This document shows positions 1 through 13,330 of a stretch of DNA of 64,000 nt, piece after piece. The translations under genes and the position numbers were made by a program. The stretch comes from Bombus terrestris (Eukaryota; Arthropoda; Insecta; Hymenoptera; Apidae), in NCBI RefSeq assembly GCF_910591885.1, contig NC_063271.1, forward strand, positions 15,865,001 to 15,929,000, read 5' to 3'. The notes under the pieces are model-generated. The model did not search any database and was not told the origin of the DNA. It saw nothing but the letters and a program-made list of their open reading frames with translations. Numbering within the stretch: position 1 is the first letter of the stretch; each line of letters begins with the position of its first letter.

Positions 1-1960
1 CTATTACGATGTATAGTAAATATACTATTAATATTCAACGTGTAACGTTATATAATATTACGATGAAACGTATAACGTTATATGGTATTACGTCATAACG
101 TATAACGTTATAAACTATTACTATATAACGTATAACGTTATATGCTATTACGATGTATCGTAAATATACTATTACTATAAAACGTGTAACGTTATATAGT
201 ATTACGTCATAACGTATAACGTTATAAACTATTACTATATAACGTATAACGTTATGTACTATTACGATGTAACGTATAACGTTGTATAGTACTACGTTAT
301 AACGTATAACGTTATATGATATTATGTTATAACGTATAACGTTATATGGTATTACGTTATAACGTATAACGTTATGTAGTATTACGTCATATCGTATAAC
401 GTTATAAACTATTACTATATAACGTATAACGTTATGTAATATTACGATGTAACGTATAACGTTATATAGTATTACGATGTAACGTATAACGTTATATTCT
501 ATTACTATACAACGTGTAACGTTATATAGTATTACGTTATAACGTATTACGTTATATAGTATTACTATACAATGTGTAACGTTACATAGTATTACGTTAT
601 AACGTATAGCGTTATATGGTATTACGTTATAACGTATAACGTTATGTAGTATTACGTCATAACGTATAACGTTATAAACTATTACTATATAACGTATAGC
701 GTTATGTACTATTTCGATGTAACGTATAACGTTATATAGTATTACTATACAACGTGTAACGTTATATAGTATTACGTTACAACGTATAACGTTATATGAT
801 ATTACGTTATAACGTATAACGTTATGCAGTATTACAATACAACGTGTAACGTTCTATAGTATTACGCTATAACGTATAACGTTATATGGTATTACGTTAT
901 AATGTATAACGTTATATAGTATTACGATATAACGTATAACGTTATATAGTATTACGTCATAACGTATAACGTTATAAACTATTACTATATAACGTATAAC
1001 GTTATATAATATTACGAGGTATCGTAAATATACTATTACTATAAAACGTGTAACGTTATATAGTATTACGTTATAACATATAACGTTATATAGTATTACT
1101 ATACAATGTGTAACGTTATATAGTATTACTATACAACGTGTAACGTTATATAGTATTACGTTATAACGTATAACGTTATATGATATTACGTTATAACGTA
1201 TAACGTTATATTATATTACGTTATAACGTATAACGTTATAAACTATTACTAATTAACCTATAACGTTATATACTATTACGATGTATCGTAAATATACTAT
1301 TACTATTCAACGTGTAACGTTATATAATATTACGATATAACGTATAACGTTATATGGTATTACGTCATAACGTATAACGTTATAAACTATTACTATATAA
1401 CGTATAACGTTATATGCTATTACGATGTATCGTAAATATACTATTACTATAAAACGTGTAACGTTATATAGTATTACGTCATAACGTATAACGTTATAAA
1501 CTATTACTATATAACGTATAACGTTATGTACTATTACGATGTAACGTATAACGTTGTATAGTACTACGTTATAACGTATAACGATATATGATATTACGTT
1601 ATAACGTATAACGTTATATGGTATTACGTTATAACGTATAACGTTATGTAGTATTACGTCATATCGTATAACGTTATAAACTATTACTATATAACGTATA
1701 ACGTTATATACTATTACGATGTATCGTAAATATACTATTACTATTCAACGTGTAACGTTATATAATATTACGATATAACGCATAACGTTATATGGTATTA
1801 CGTCATAACGTATAACGTTATAAACTATTACTATATAACGTATAACGTTATATGCTATTACGATGTATCGTAAATATACTATTACTATAAAACGTGTAAC
1901 GTTATATAGTATTACGTCATAACGTATAACGTTATAAACTATTACTATATAACGTATAAC
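1..1960 (+). repeat. Large direct repeat, copy 1 (5,010-bp period)
   Basis: This segment matches 5011-6994. The first monomer carries a rare GTATAGTAAA variant, and a GATGAAACG monomer follows; both recur at 5011 onward. The offset is 5010 bp up to about 1075. It becomes 4920 after copy 2 loses three monomers (90 bp), and 5034 after copy 2 gains 114 bp (three 30-mers and one 24-mer) before 6775. The shared ACGATATATG variant at 1581 and 6501 confirms common descent. Confidence 0.85.
3..26 (+). repeat. 24-bp variant monomer (first of many)
   Basis: This monomer is 6 bp shorter than the standard because it lacks one TAACGT step. It keeps ATTACGATGTA at the left and ends AATATACT. The usual version contains the hairpin-capable TACGATGTATCGTA; here the third arm base is changed (GTATAGTAAA). 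Such 24-mers recur throughout, usually before a CTATTCAACG, CTATAAAACG or CTATACAACG monomer. They punctuate the HORs, and because 24 is divisible by three they do not break the open minus-strand frame. Confidence 0.9.
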
Positions 1961-2240
1961 GTTATATAATATTACGAGGTATCGTAAATATACTATTACT
2001 ATAAAACGTGTAACGTTATATAGTATTACGTTATAACATATAACGTTATATAGTATTACTATACAATGTGTAACGTTATATAGTATTACTATACAACGTG
2101 TAACGTTATATAGTATTACTATACAACGTGTAACGTTATATAGTATTACGTTATAACGTATAACGTTATATGATATTACGTTATAACGTATAACGTTATA
2201 TGATATTACGTTATAACGTATAACGTTATAAACTATTACT

Positions 2241-4206
2241 AATTAACCTATAACGTTATATACTATTACGATGTATCGTAAATATACTATTACTATTCAA
2301 CGTGTAACGTTATATAATATTACGATATAACGTATAACGTTATATGGTATTACGTCATAATGTGTAGCGTTATAAACTATTACTATATAACGTATAACGT
2401 TATATGCTATTACGATGTATCGTAAATATACTATTACTATAAAACGTGTAACGTTATATAGTATTACGTCATAACGTATAACGTTATAAACTATTACTAT
2501 ATAACGTATAACGTTATGTACTATTACGATGTAACGTATAACGTTGTATAGTACTACGTTATAACGTATAACGTTATATGATATTACGTTATAACGTATG
2601 ACGTTATATGGTATTACGTTATAACGTATAACGTTATGTAGTATTACGTCATATCGTATAACGTTATAAACTATTACTATATAACGTATTACGTTATGTA
2701 CTACTACGATGTAACGTATAACGTTATATAGTATTACCATGTAACGTATAACGTTATATTCTATTACTATACAACGTGTAACGTTATATAGTATTACTAT
2801 ACAACGTGTAACGTTATATATTATTACGTTACAACGTATAACGTTATATGATATTACGTTATAACGTATAACGTTATGCAGTATTACAATACAACGTGTA
2901 ACGTTATATACTATTACGCTATAACGTATAACGTTATATGGTATTACGTTATAATGTATAACGTTATATAGTATTACGATATAACGTATAACGTTATATA
3001 GTATTACGTCATAACGTATAACGTTATAAACTATTACTATATAACGTATAACGTTATATAATATTACGAGGTATCGTAAATATACTATTACTATAAAACG
3101 TGTAACGTTATATAGTATTACGTTATAACATATAACGTTATATAGTATTACTATACAATGTGTAACGTTATATAGTATTACTATACAACGTGTAACGTTA
3201 TATAGTATTACGTTACAACGTATAACGTTATATGATATTACGTTATAACGTATAACGTTATGCAGTATTACAATACAACGTGTAACGTTATATAGTATTA
3301 CGCTATAACGTATAACGTTTTATGGTATTACGTTATAATGTATAACGTTATATAGTATTACGATATAACGTATAACGTTATATAGTATTACGTCATAACG
3401 TATAACGTTATAAACTATTACTATATAACGTATAACGTTATATAATATTACGAGGTATCGTAAATATACTATTACTATAAAACGTGTAACGTTATATAGT
3501 ATTACGTTATAACATATAACGTTATATAGTATTACTATACAATGTGTAACGTTATATAGTATTACTATACAACGTGTAACGTTATATAGTATTACGTTAT
3601 AACGTATAACGTTATATGATATTACGTTATAACGTATAACGTTATATGATATTACGTTATAACGTATAACGTTATAAACTATTACTAATTAACCTATAAC
3701 GTTATATACTATTACGATGTATCGTAAATATACTATCACTATTCAACGTGTAACGTTATATAATATTACGATATAACGTATAACGTTATACGGTATTACG
3801 TCATAACGTGTAGCGTTATAAACTATTACTATATAACGTATAACGTTATATGCTATTACGATGTATCGTAAATATACTATTACTATAAAACGTGTAACGT
3901 TATATAGTATTACGTCATAACGTATAACGTTATAAACTATTACTATATAACGTATAACGTTATGTACTATTACGATGTAACGTATAACGTTGTATAGTAC
4001 TACGTTATAACGTATAACGTTATATGATATTACGTTATAACGTATAACGTTATATGGTATTACGTTATAACGTATAACGTTATGTAGCATTACGTCATAT
4101 CGTATAACGTTATAAACTATTACTATATAACGTATTACGTTATGTACTACTACGATGTAACGTATAACGTTATATAGTATTACGATGTAACGTATAACGT
4201 TATATT
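2241..4206 (+). repeat. 1446-bp HOR pair (2241-2760 and 3687-4206)
   Basis: The two AATTAACCTA markers at 2241 and 3687 head segments that align at offset 1446 through the variant series GTGTAGCG, GTATTACG and CTACTACGATG. After about 2760 the second copy gains 240 bp (eight monomers), so the AGGTATCG monomers at 3069 and 4755 lie 1686 bp apart. Confidence 0.75.
2821..3588 (+). repeat. 384-bp tandem duplication (two copies)
   Basis: Positions 2821-3204 and 3205-3588 align at a constant offset of 384 bp, which is twelve 30-bp monomers plus one 24-bp monomer. Both copies contain the order GTTACAACG, ATGCAGTATTACAATAC, ACGCTATAACG and AGGTATCGTAAATATACT (at 3069 and 3453). I saw only a few single-base differences, for example ACGTTATATGG against ACGTTTTATGG near 3319. 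Confidence 0.85.
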
Positions 4207-5010
4207 CTATTACTATACAACGTGTAACGTTATATAGTATTACGTTATAACGTATTACGTTATATAGTATTACTATACAATGTGTAACGTTACATAGTAT
4301 TACGTTATAACGTATAGCGTTATATGGTATTACGTTATAACGTATAACGTTATGTAGTATTACGTCATAACGTATAACGTTATAAACTATTACTATATAA
4401 CGTATAACGTTATGTACTATTTCGATGTAACGTATAACGTTATATAGTATTTCTATACAACGTGTAACGTTATATAGTATTACTATACAACGTGTAACGT
4501 TATATAGTATTACGTTACAACGTATAACGTTATATGATATTACGTTATAACGTATAACGTTATGCAGTATTACAATACAACGTGTAACGTTATATAGTAT
4601 TACGCTATAACGTATAACGTTATATGGTATTACGTTATAATGTATAACGTTATATAGTATTACGATATAACGTATAACGTTATATAGTATTACGTCATAA
4701 CGTATAACGTTATAAACTATTACTATATAACGTATAACGTTATATAATATTACGAGGTATCGTAAATATACTATTACTATAAAACGTGTAACGTTATATA
4801 GTATTACGTTATAACATATAACGTTATATAGTATTACTATACAATGTGTAACGTTATATAGTATTACTATACAACGAGTAACGTTATATAGTATTACGTT
4901 ATAACGTATATCGTTATATGATATTACGTTATAACGTATAACGTTATATGATATTACGTTATAACGTATAACGTTATAAACTATTACTAATTAACCTATA
5001 ACGTTATATA

Positions 5011-6994
5011 CTATTACGATGTATAGTAAATATACTATTAATATTCAACGTGTAACGTTATATAATATTACGATGAAACGTATAACGTTATATGGTATTA
5101 CGTCATAACGTATAACGTTATAAACTATTACTATATAACGTATAACGTTATATGCTATTACGATGTATCGTAAATATACTATTACTATAAAACGTGTAAC
5201 GTTATATAGTATTACGTCATAACGTATAACGTTATAAACTATTACTATATAACGTATAACGTTATGTACTATTACGATGTAACGTATAACGTTGTATAGT
5301 ACTACGTTATAACGTATAACGTTATATGATATTACGTTATAACGTATAACGTTATATGGTATTACGTTATAACGTATAACGTTATGTAGTATTACGTCAT
5401 ATCGTATAACGTTATAAACTATTACTATATAACGTATAACGTTATGTAATATTACGATGTAACGTATAACGTTATATGGTATTACGATGTAACGTATAAC
5501 GTTATATTCTATTACTATACAACGTGTAACGTTATATAGTATTACGTTATAACGTATTACGTTATATAGTATTACTATACAATGTGTAACGTTACATAGT
5601 ATTACGTTATAACGTATAGCGTTATATGGTATTACGTTATAACGTATAACGTTATGTAGTATTACGTCATAACGTATAACGTTATAAACTATTACTATAT
5701 AACGTATAGCGTTATGTACTATTTCGATGTAACGTATAACGTTATATAGTATTACTATACAACGTGTAACGTTATATAGTATTACGTTACAACGTATAAC
5801 GTTATATGATATTACGTTATAACGTATAACGTTATGCAGTATTACAATACAACGTGTAACGTTCTATAGTATTACGCTATAACGTATAACGTTATATGGT
5901 ATTACGTTATAATGTATAACGTTATATAGTATTACGATATAACGTATAACGTTATATAGTATTACGTCATAACGTATAACGTTATAAACTATTACTATAT
6001 AACGTATAACGTTATATAATATTACGAGGTATCGTAAATATACTATTACTATAAAACGTGTAACGTTATATAGTATTACGTTATAACGTATAACGTTATA
6101 TGATATTACGTTATAACGTATAACGTTATATGATATTACGTTATAACGTATAACGTTATAAACTATTACTAATTAACCTATAACGTTATATACTATTACG
6201 ATGTATCGTAAATATACTATTACTATTCAACGTGTAACGTTATATAATATTACGATATAACGTATAACGTTATATGGTATTACGTCATAACGTATAACGT
6301 TATAAACTATTACTATATAACGTATAACGTTATATGCTATTACGATGTATCGTAAATATACTATTACTATAAAACGTGTAACGTTATATAGTATTACGTC
6401 ATAACGTATAACGTTATAAACTATTACTATATAACGTATAACGTTATGTACTATTACGATGTAACGTATAACGTTGTATAGTACTACGTTATAACGTATA
6501 ACGATATATGATATTACGTTATAACGTATAACGTTATATGGTATTACGTTATAACGTATAACGTTATGTAGTATTACGTCATATCGTATAACGTTATAAA
6601 CTATTACTATATAACGTATAACGTTATATACTATTACGATGTATCGTAAATATACTATTACTATAAAACGTGTAACGTTATATAGTATTACGTCATAACG
6701 TATAACGTTATAAACTATTACTATATAACGTATAACGTTATATACTATTACGATGTATCGTAAATATACTATTACTATTCAACGTGTAACGTTATATAAT
6801 ATTACGATATAACGTATAACGTTATATGGTATTACGTCATAACGTATAACGTTATAAACTATTACTATATAACGTATAACGTTATATGCTATTACGATGT
6901 ATCGTAAATATACTATTACTATAAAACGTGTAACGTTATATAGTATTACGTCATAACGTATAACGTTGTAAACTATTACTGTATAACGTATAAC
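5011..6994 (+). repeat. Large direct repeat, copy 2 (5,010-bp period)
   Basis: This is the partner of 1-1960. It shares the rare opening monomer with GTATAGTAAA and later private variants. Relative to copy 1 it lacks three monomers near 6061 and carries four extra monomers near 6661-6774. Similarity fades after about 6960, where the array enters an irregular zone. Confidence 0.85.
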
Positions 6995-7040
6995 GTTATA
7001 AGCTATTGCTATATAACGTATAACGTTATATACTATTACG

Positions 7041-9300
7041 ATGTATCGTAAATATACTATTACTATACAACGTGTAACGTTATATAATATTACGTTATAT
7101 AGTATTACTATACAATGTGTAACGTTATATTCTATTACTATACAACGTGTAACGTTATATACTCTTACGATGAAACGTATAACGTTGTATACTATTACTA
7201 TACAACGTGTAACGTTATATAGTATTACGTTACAACGTATAACGTTATATGATATTACGTTATAACGTATAACGTTATATGATATTACGTTATAACGTAT
7301 AACGTTATAAACTATTACTAATTAACCTATAACGTTATATACTATTACGATGTATCGTAAATATACTATTACTATTCAACGTGTAACGTTATATAATATT
7401 ACGATATAACGTATAACGTTATATGGTATTACGTCATAACGTATAACGTTATAAACTATTACTATATAACGTATAACGTTATATACTATTACGATGTATC
7501 GTAAATATACTATTAATATCTAACGTGTAACGTTATATAATATTACGTTATATAGTATTACTATACAATGTGTAACGTTACATAGTATTACGTTATAACG
7601 TATAACGTTATATTTTATTACGTTATAACGTATAACGTTATATAGTATTACGATGTAACGTATAACGTTATATAGTATTACGATGTAACGTATAACGTTA
7701 TATAGTATTACGATGTAACGTATAACGTTATATAGTTTTACGACGTAACGAATAACGTTATATTCTATTACTATACAACGTGTAACGTTATATACTCTTA
7801 CGATGTAACGTATAACGTTGTATACTCTTACTATACAACGTGTAACGTTATATAGTATTACGTTATAACGTATAACGTTATATGGTACTGCGTTATAACC
7901 TGTAACGTTATATAGTACTACTATATAACGTATAACGTTACGCACTATTACGATGTAACGTATAACGTTATATAGTACTACTATACAACGTGTAACTTTA
8001 TATAGTATTACGTTATAACGTATAACGTTATATGGTATTACGTTATAACGTATAACGTTACATAGTATTACGATACAACGTATAACTTTATGTAGTATTA
8101 CGTCATATCGTATAACGTTATAAACTATTACTATATAACGTATAACGTTATAAACTATTACTATATAACGTATAACGTTATGTACTACTACGATGTAACG
8201 TATAACGTTATATAGTATTACTATACAACGTGTAACGTTATATAGTATTACGTTATAACGTATAACGTTATATGATATTACGTTATAACGTATAGCGTTA
8301 TATGATATTACGTTATAACGAATAACGTTATATAGTACTACGATATAACGTATAACGTTATATACTATTACAATACAACGTGTAACGTTATATAGCATTA
8401 CATTATAACGTATAACGTCATATAGTATTACTATACAACGTATAACGTTATATAGTATTACGTTATAACGTATAACGTTATATGGTATTACGTTATAATG
8501 TATAACGTTATATAGTATTACGATATAACGTATAACGTTATATGGTATTACGTCATAACGTATAACGTTATAAACTATTACTATATAACGTATAACGTTA
8601 TATGCTATTACGGTGTAACGTATAACGTTGTACAGTACTACGTTATAACGTATAACGTTATATGATATTACGTTATAACGTATAACGTTATATGGTATTA
8701 CGTCATAACGTATAACATTGTAAACTATTACTGTATAACGTATAACGTTATATAATAGTACGAGGTATCGTAAATATCCTATTACTATAAAACGTGTAAC
8801 GTTATACAGTATTACGTTATAACATATAACGTTATATAGTATTACTATACAATGTGTAACGTTACATAGTATTACGTTATAACGTATAACGTTATATGGT
8901 ATTACAATACAACGTGTAACGTTATATAGTATTACATTATAACGTATAACGTCATATAGTATTACTATACAACGTATAACGTTATATAGTATTACGTTAT
9001 AACGTATAACGTTATATGGTATTACGTTATAACGTATAACGTTATGTAGTACTACGTCATATCGTATAACGTTATAAACTATTACTATATAACGTATAAC
9101 GTTATGTACTACTACGATGTAACGTATAACGTTATATAGTATTACTATACAACGTGTAACGTTATATAGTATTACGTTACAGCGTATAACGTTATATGAT
9201 ATTACGTTATAACGTATAACGTTATATGATATTACGTTATAACGTATAACGTTAGATGATATTACGTTATAACGTATAACGTTATAAACTATTACTATAT
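7041..9300 (+). repeat. Irregular boundary zone between HOR families
   Basis: No long-range partner was found for most of this stretch. It mixes family-1 material (the last AATTAACCTA at 7320) with the first half-length monomers (7089-7103, 7542-7556), unusual monomers such as TATACTCTTACGATGAAACG and ACGACGTAACG, and the first AGGTATCGTAAATATCC monomer (8763). The only plus-strand frame of note (7041-7265, 74 codons) is in this zone and is a by-product of substituted stop codons. No gene is present. Confidence 0.6.
7089..7103 (+). repeat. 15-bp half-length monomer (first seen)
   Basis: The sequence ATTACGTTATATAGT stands between full-length monomers. It equals the left part of the first half joined to the right part of the second half. 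That is the product expected when the two 15-bp halves recombine in their shared ACGTTATA block. The same half-monomer recurs many times from here on, usually just before a monomer with ACTATACAATGTG. Confidence 0.9.
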
Positions 9301-12300
9301 AACCTATAACGTTATATACTATTACGATGTATCGTAAATATACTATTACTATTCAACGTGTAACGTTATAAAATATAACGATATAACGTATAACGTTATA
9401 TAGTATTACGTCATAACTTATAACGTTATAAACTATTACTATATAACGTATAACGTTATATGCTATTACGATGTATCGTAAATATACTATTACTATAAAA
9501 CGTGTAACGTTATATAGTATTACGTCATAACGTATAACGTTATAAACTATTACTATATAACGTATAACGTTATGTACTATTACGATATAACGTATAACGT
9601 TGTATAGTATTACGTCATAACGTATAACGTTATAAACTATTACTATATAACGTATAACGTTATATAATATCACGATGTATCGTAAATATATTATTACTAT
9701 ACAACGTGTAACGCTATTTAGTATTACGTTATATAGTATTACTATACAATGTGTAACGTTACATAGTATTATGTTGTAACGTATAACGTTATATGGTATT
9801 ACCTTATGACGTATAACGTTATATAGTATTACGATGTAACGTATAACGTTATATTCTATTACTATACAACGTGTAACGTTATATAGTATTACGTTATAAC
9901 GTATAACGTTATATGATATTACGTTATAACGTATAACGTTATATAGTATTACTATACAACGTGTAACGTTATATAGTATTACGCTATAACGTATAACGTT
10001 ATATGGTATTAGGTTATAATGTACAACGTTATATAATATTACGATATATCGTATAACGTTGTATAGTATTACGTCATAACGTATAACGTTATAAACTATT
10101 ACTATATAACGTATAACGTTATATACTATTACGATGTATCGTAAATATACTATTACTATACAACGTGTAACGTTATATAGTATTACGTTATAACGTATAA
10201 CGTTATATGACATTACGTTATAACGTATAACGTTATAAACTATTACTATATAACGTATAACGGTATATACTATTACGATGTAGCGTAAATATACTATTAC
10301 TATACAACGTGTAACGTTATATAATATTGCGTTATATAGTATTACTATACAATGTGCAACGTTACGTAGTATTACGTTATAACGTATAACGTTATGTAGT
10401 ATTACGTCATATCGTATAACGTTATAAACTATTACTATACAACGTGTAACGTTATATAGTATTACGCTATAACGTATAACGTTATATGGTATTACGTTAT
10501 AATGTACAACGTTATATAATATTACGATATAACGTATAACGTAGTATAGTATTACGTCATAACGTATAACGTTATAAACTACTACTATATAACGTATAAC
10601 GTTATATAATAATACGATGTATCGTAAATATACTATTACTATACAACGTGTAACGTTATATAGTATTACGCTATAACGTATAACGTTATATGGTATTACG
10701 TTATAATGTACAACGTTATATAATATTACGATATAACGTATAACGTTGTATAGTATTACGTCATAACGTATAACGTTATAAACTACTACTATATAACGTA
10801 TAACGTTATATAATAATACGATGTATCGTAAATATACTATTACTATACAACGTGTAACGTTATATGGTATTACGTTATGACGTATAACGTTATATAGTAT
10901 TACGAAGTAACGTATAACGTTATGTTCTATTACTATACAACGTGTAACGTTATATAGTATTACGTTATAACGTACAACGTTATATAGTATTACGTCATAA
11001 CGTATAACGTTATAAGCTACTACTATATAACGTATAACGTTATGTGCTATTACTATGTATCGTAAATATACTATTACTATAAAACGTGTAACGTTATATA
11101 GTATTACGTTATAATGTATTACGTTATATAGTATTACTATACAATGTGTAACGTTACATAGTATTACGTTATAACGTGTAACGTTATAAGCTATTACAAT
11201 ATAACGTATAACGTTATGTGCTATTACTATGTATCGTAAATATACTATTACTATACAACGTGTAACGTTATATAATATTACGTTATATACTATTACTATA
11301 CAACGTGTAACGTTATATAATATTACGTTATATAGTATTACTATACAATGTGTAACGTTACATAGTATTATGTTGTAACGTATAACGTTATATGGTATTA
11401 CCTTATGACGTATAACGTTATATAGTATTACGATGTAACGTATAACGTTATATTCTATTACTATACAACGTGTAACGTTATATAGTATTACGTTATAACG
11501 TATAACGTTATATGATATTACGTTATAACGTATAACGTTATATAGTATTACGATGTAACGTATAACGTTATATAGTATTACGATGTAACGTATAACGTTA
11601 TATTCTATTACTATACAACGTGTAACGTTATATACTCTTACGATGTAACGTATAACGTTGTATACTATTACTATACAACGTGTAACGTTATATACTATTA
11701 CGTTATAACGTATAACGTTATATGGTATTACGTTATGACGTATAACGTTATATAGTATTACGAAGTAACGTATAACGTTATGTTCTATTACTACACAACG
11801 TGTAACGTTATATAGTATTACGTTATAACGTACAACGTTATATAGTATTACGTCATAACGTATAACGTTATAAGCTACTACTATATAACGTATAACGTTA
11901 TGTGCTATTACTATGTATCGTAAATATACTATTACTATAAAACGTGTAACGTTATATAGTATTACGTTATAACGTATTACGTTATATAGTATTACTATAC
12001 AATGTGTAACGTTACATAGTATTACGTTATAACGTGTAACGTTATAAGCTATTACAATATAACGTATAACGTTATGTGCTATTACTATGTATCGTAAATA
12101 TACTATTACTATACAACGTGTAACGTTATATAATATTACGTTATATACTATTACTATACAACGTGTAACGTTATATAATATTACGTTATATAGTATTACT
12201 ATACAATGTGTAACGTTACATAGTATTACGTTGTAACGTATAACGTTATGTAGTATTACGTCATATCGTATAACGTTATAAACTATTACTATATAACGTA

Positions 12301-13330
12301 TAACGTTATGTACTACTACGATGTAACGTATAACGTTATATAGTATTACGATATAACGTATAACGTTATATGGTATTACGTTATAACGTGTAAAGTTATA
12401 TAGTATTACTATACAACGTGTAACGTTATATAGTATTACTATACAACGTGTAACGTTGTATAGTATTACGTTATAACGTATAACGTTATATGGTATTACG
12501 TTATAATGTATAACGCTATATAGTATTACGATATAACGTATAACGTTATATAGTATTACGATGTAACGTATAACGTTATATAGTATTACGATGTAACGTA
12601 TAACGTTATATTCTATTACTATACAACGTGTAACGTTATATACTCTTACGATGAAAAGTATAACGTTATATAGTATTACTATACAACGTGTAACTTTATA
12701 TAGTATTACGTTATAACGTATAACGTTATATGGTATTACGCTATAACGTATAACGTTACATAGTATTACGATACAACGTATAACGTTATGTAGTATTACG
12801 TCATATCGTATAACGTTATAAACTATTACTATATAACGTATAACGGTATGTAGTATTACGTCATATCGTATAACGTTATAAACTATTACTATATAACGTA
12901 TAACGTTATGTACTACTACGATGTAACGTATAACGTTATATAGTATTACTATACAACGTATAACGTTATGTACTACTACGTTGTAACGTATAACGTTATA
13001 AACTATTACTGTATAACGTATAACGTTATATACTATTACGATGTATCGTAAATATACTATTACTATACAACGTGTAACGTTATATAATATTACGTTATAT
13101 ACTATTACTATACAACGTGTAACGTTATATAATATTACGTTATATAGTATTACTATACAATGTGTAACGTTACATAGTATTACGTTATAACGTATAACGT
13201 TATATGGTATTACGTTATAATGTATAACGTTATATAGTATTACGATATAACGTATAACGTTATATAGTATTACGTCGTAACGTATAACGTTATAAACTAT
13301 TACTGTATAACGTATAACGTTATATAATAT
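9300..13330 (+). repeat. HOR family 2, block A
   Basis: This block aligns with 14367-17725 at offset 5067 on its left side and 4395 on its right side, so it carries 672 bp more than block B. It begins with the TATTCAACGTG / GTCATAACTTATAACG monomers, contains a 609 module at 9671, and ends at the CACGATGTATCG monomer preceded by ATTACTGTATAACG. The minus strand is open over 9353-13333, but only as a repetitive by-product frame. Confidence 0.8.
9671..10290 (+). repeat. 609 module, first copy
   Basis: This runs from CACGATGTATCG to the GTAGCGTAAATA 24-mer at 10280. Six further copies have the same 609-bp spacing (starts 14738, 19133, 33334, 40467, 47975, 56985) and one is 30 bp shorter (53914). 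Between the ends lie a half-length monomer, TATTATGTTGTAACG, ACCTTATGACG and ACGATATATCG in fixed order. The internal monomer order is conserved even where flanks differ. Confidence 0.85.

Larger units (their letters stand above)
1..7370 (+). repeat. HOR family 1 block (AATTAACCTA-marked)
   Basis: This block is defined by a monomer carrying AATTAACCTA, found at 1251, 2241, 3687, 4989, 6171 and 7320 and not seen by me later in the window. The spacings are 990, 1446, 1302, 1182 and 1149 bp, so the HOR unit is about 1.0-1.45 kb and varies by gain or loss of whole monomers and of 24-bp monomers. Each marker is followed by a 24-bp monomer and then a monomer with TATTCAACGTG. No gene is present. 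Confidence 0.85.

Noticed and set aside
7041..7265. 74-codon plus-strand frame as a small gene
   Set aside because: It arises where several adjacent monomers lack the usual TAA and TAG; the peptide is satellite translation with no independent feature.
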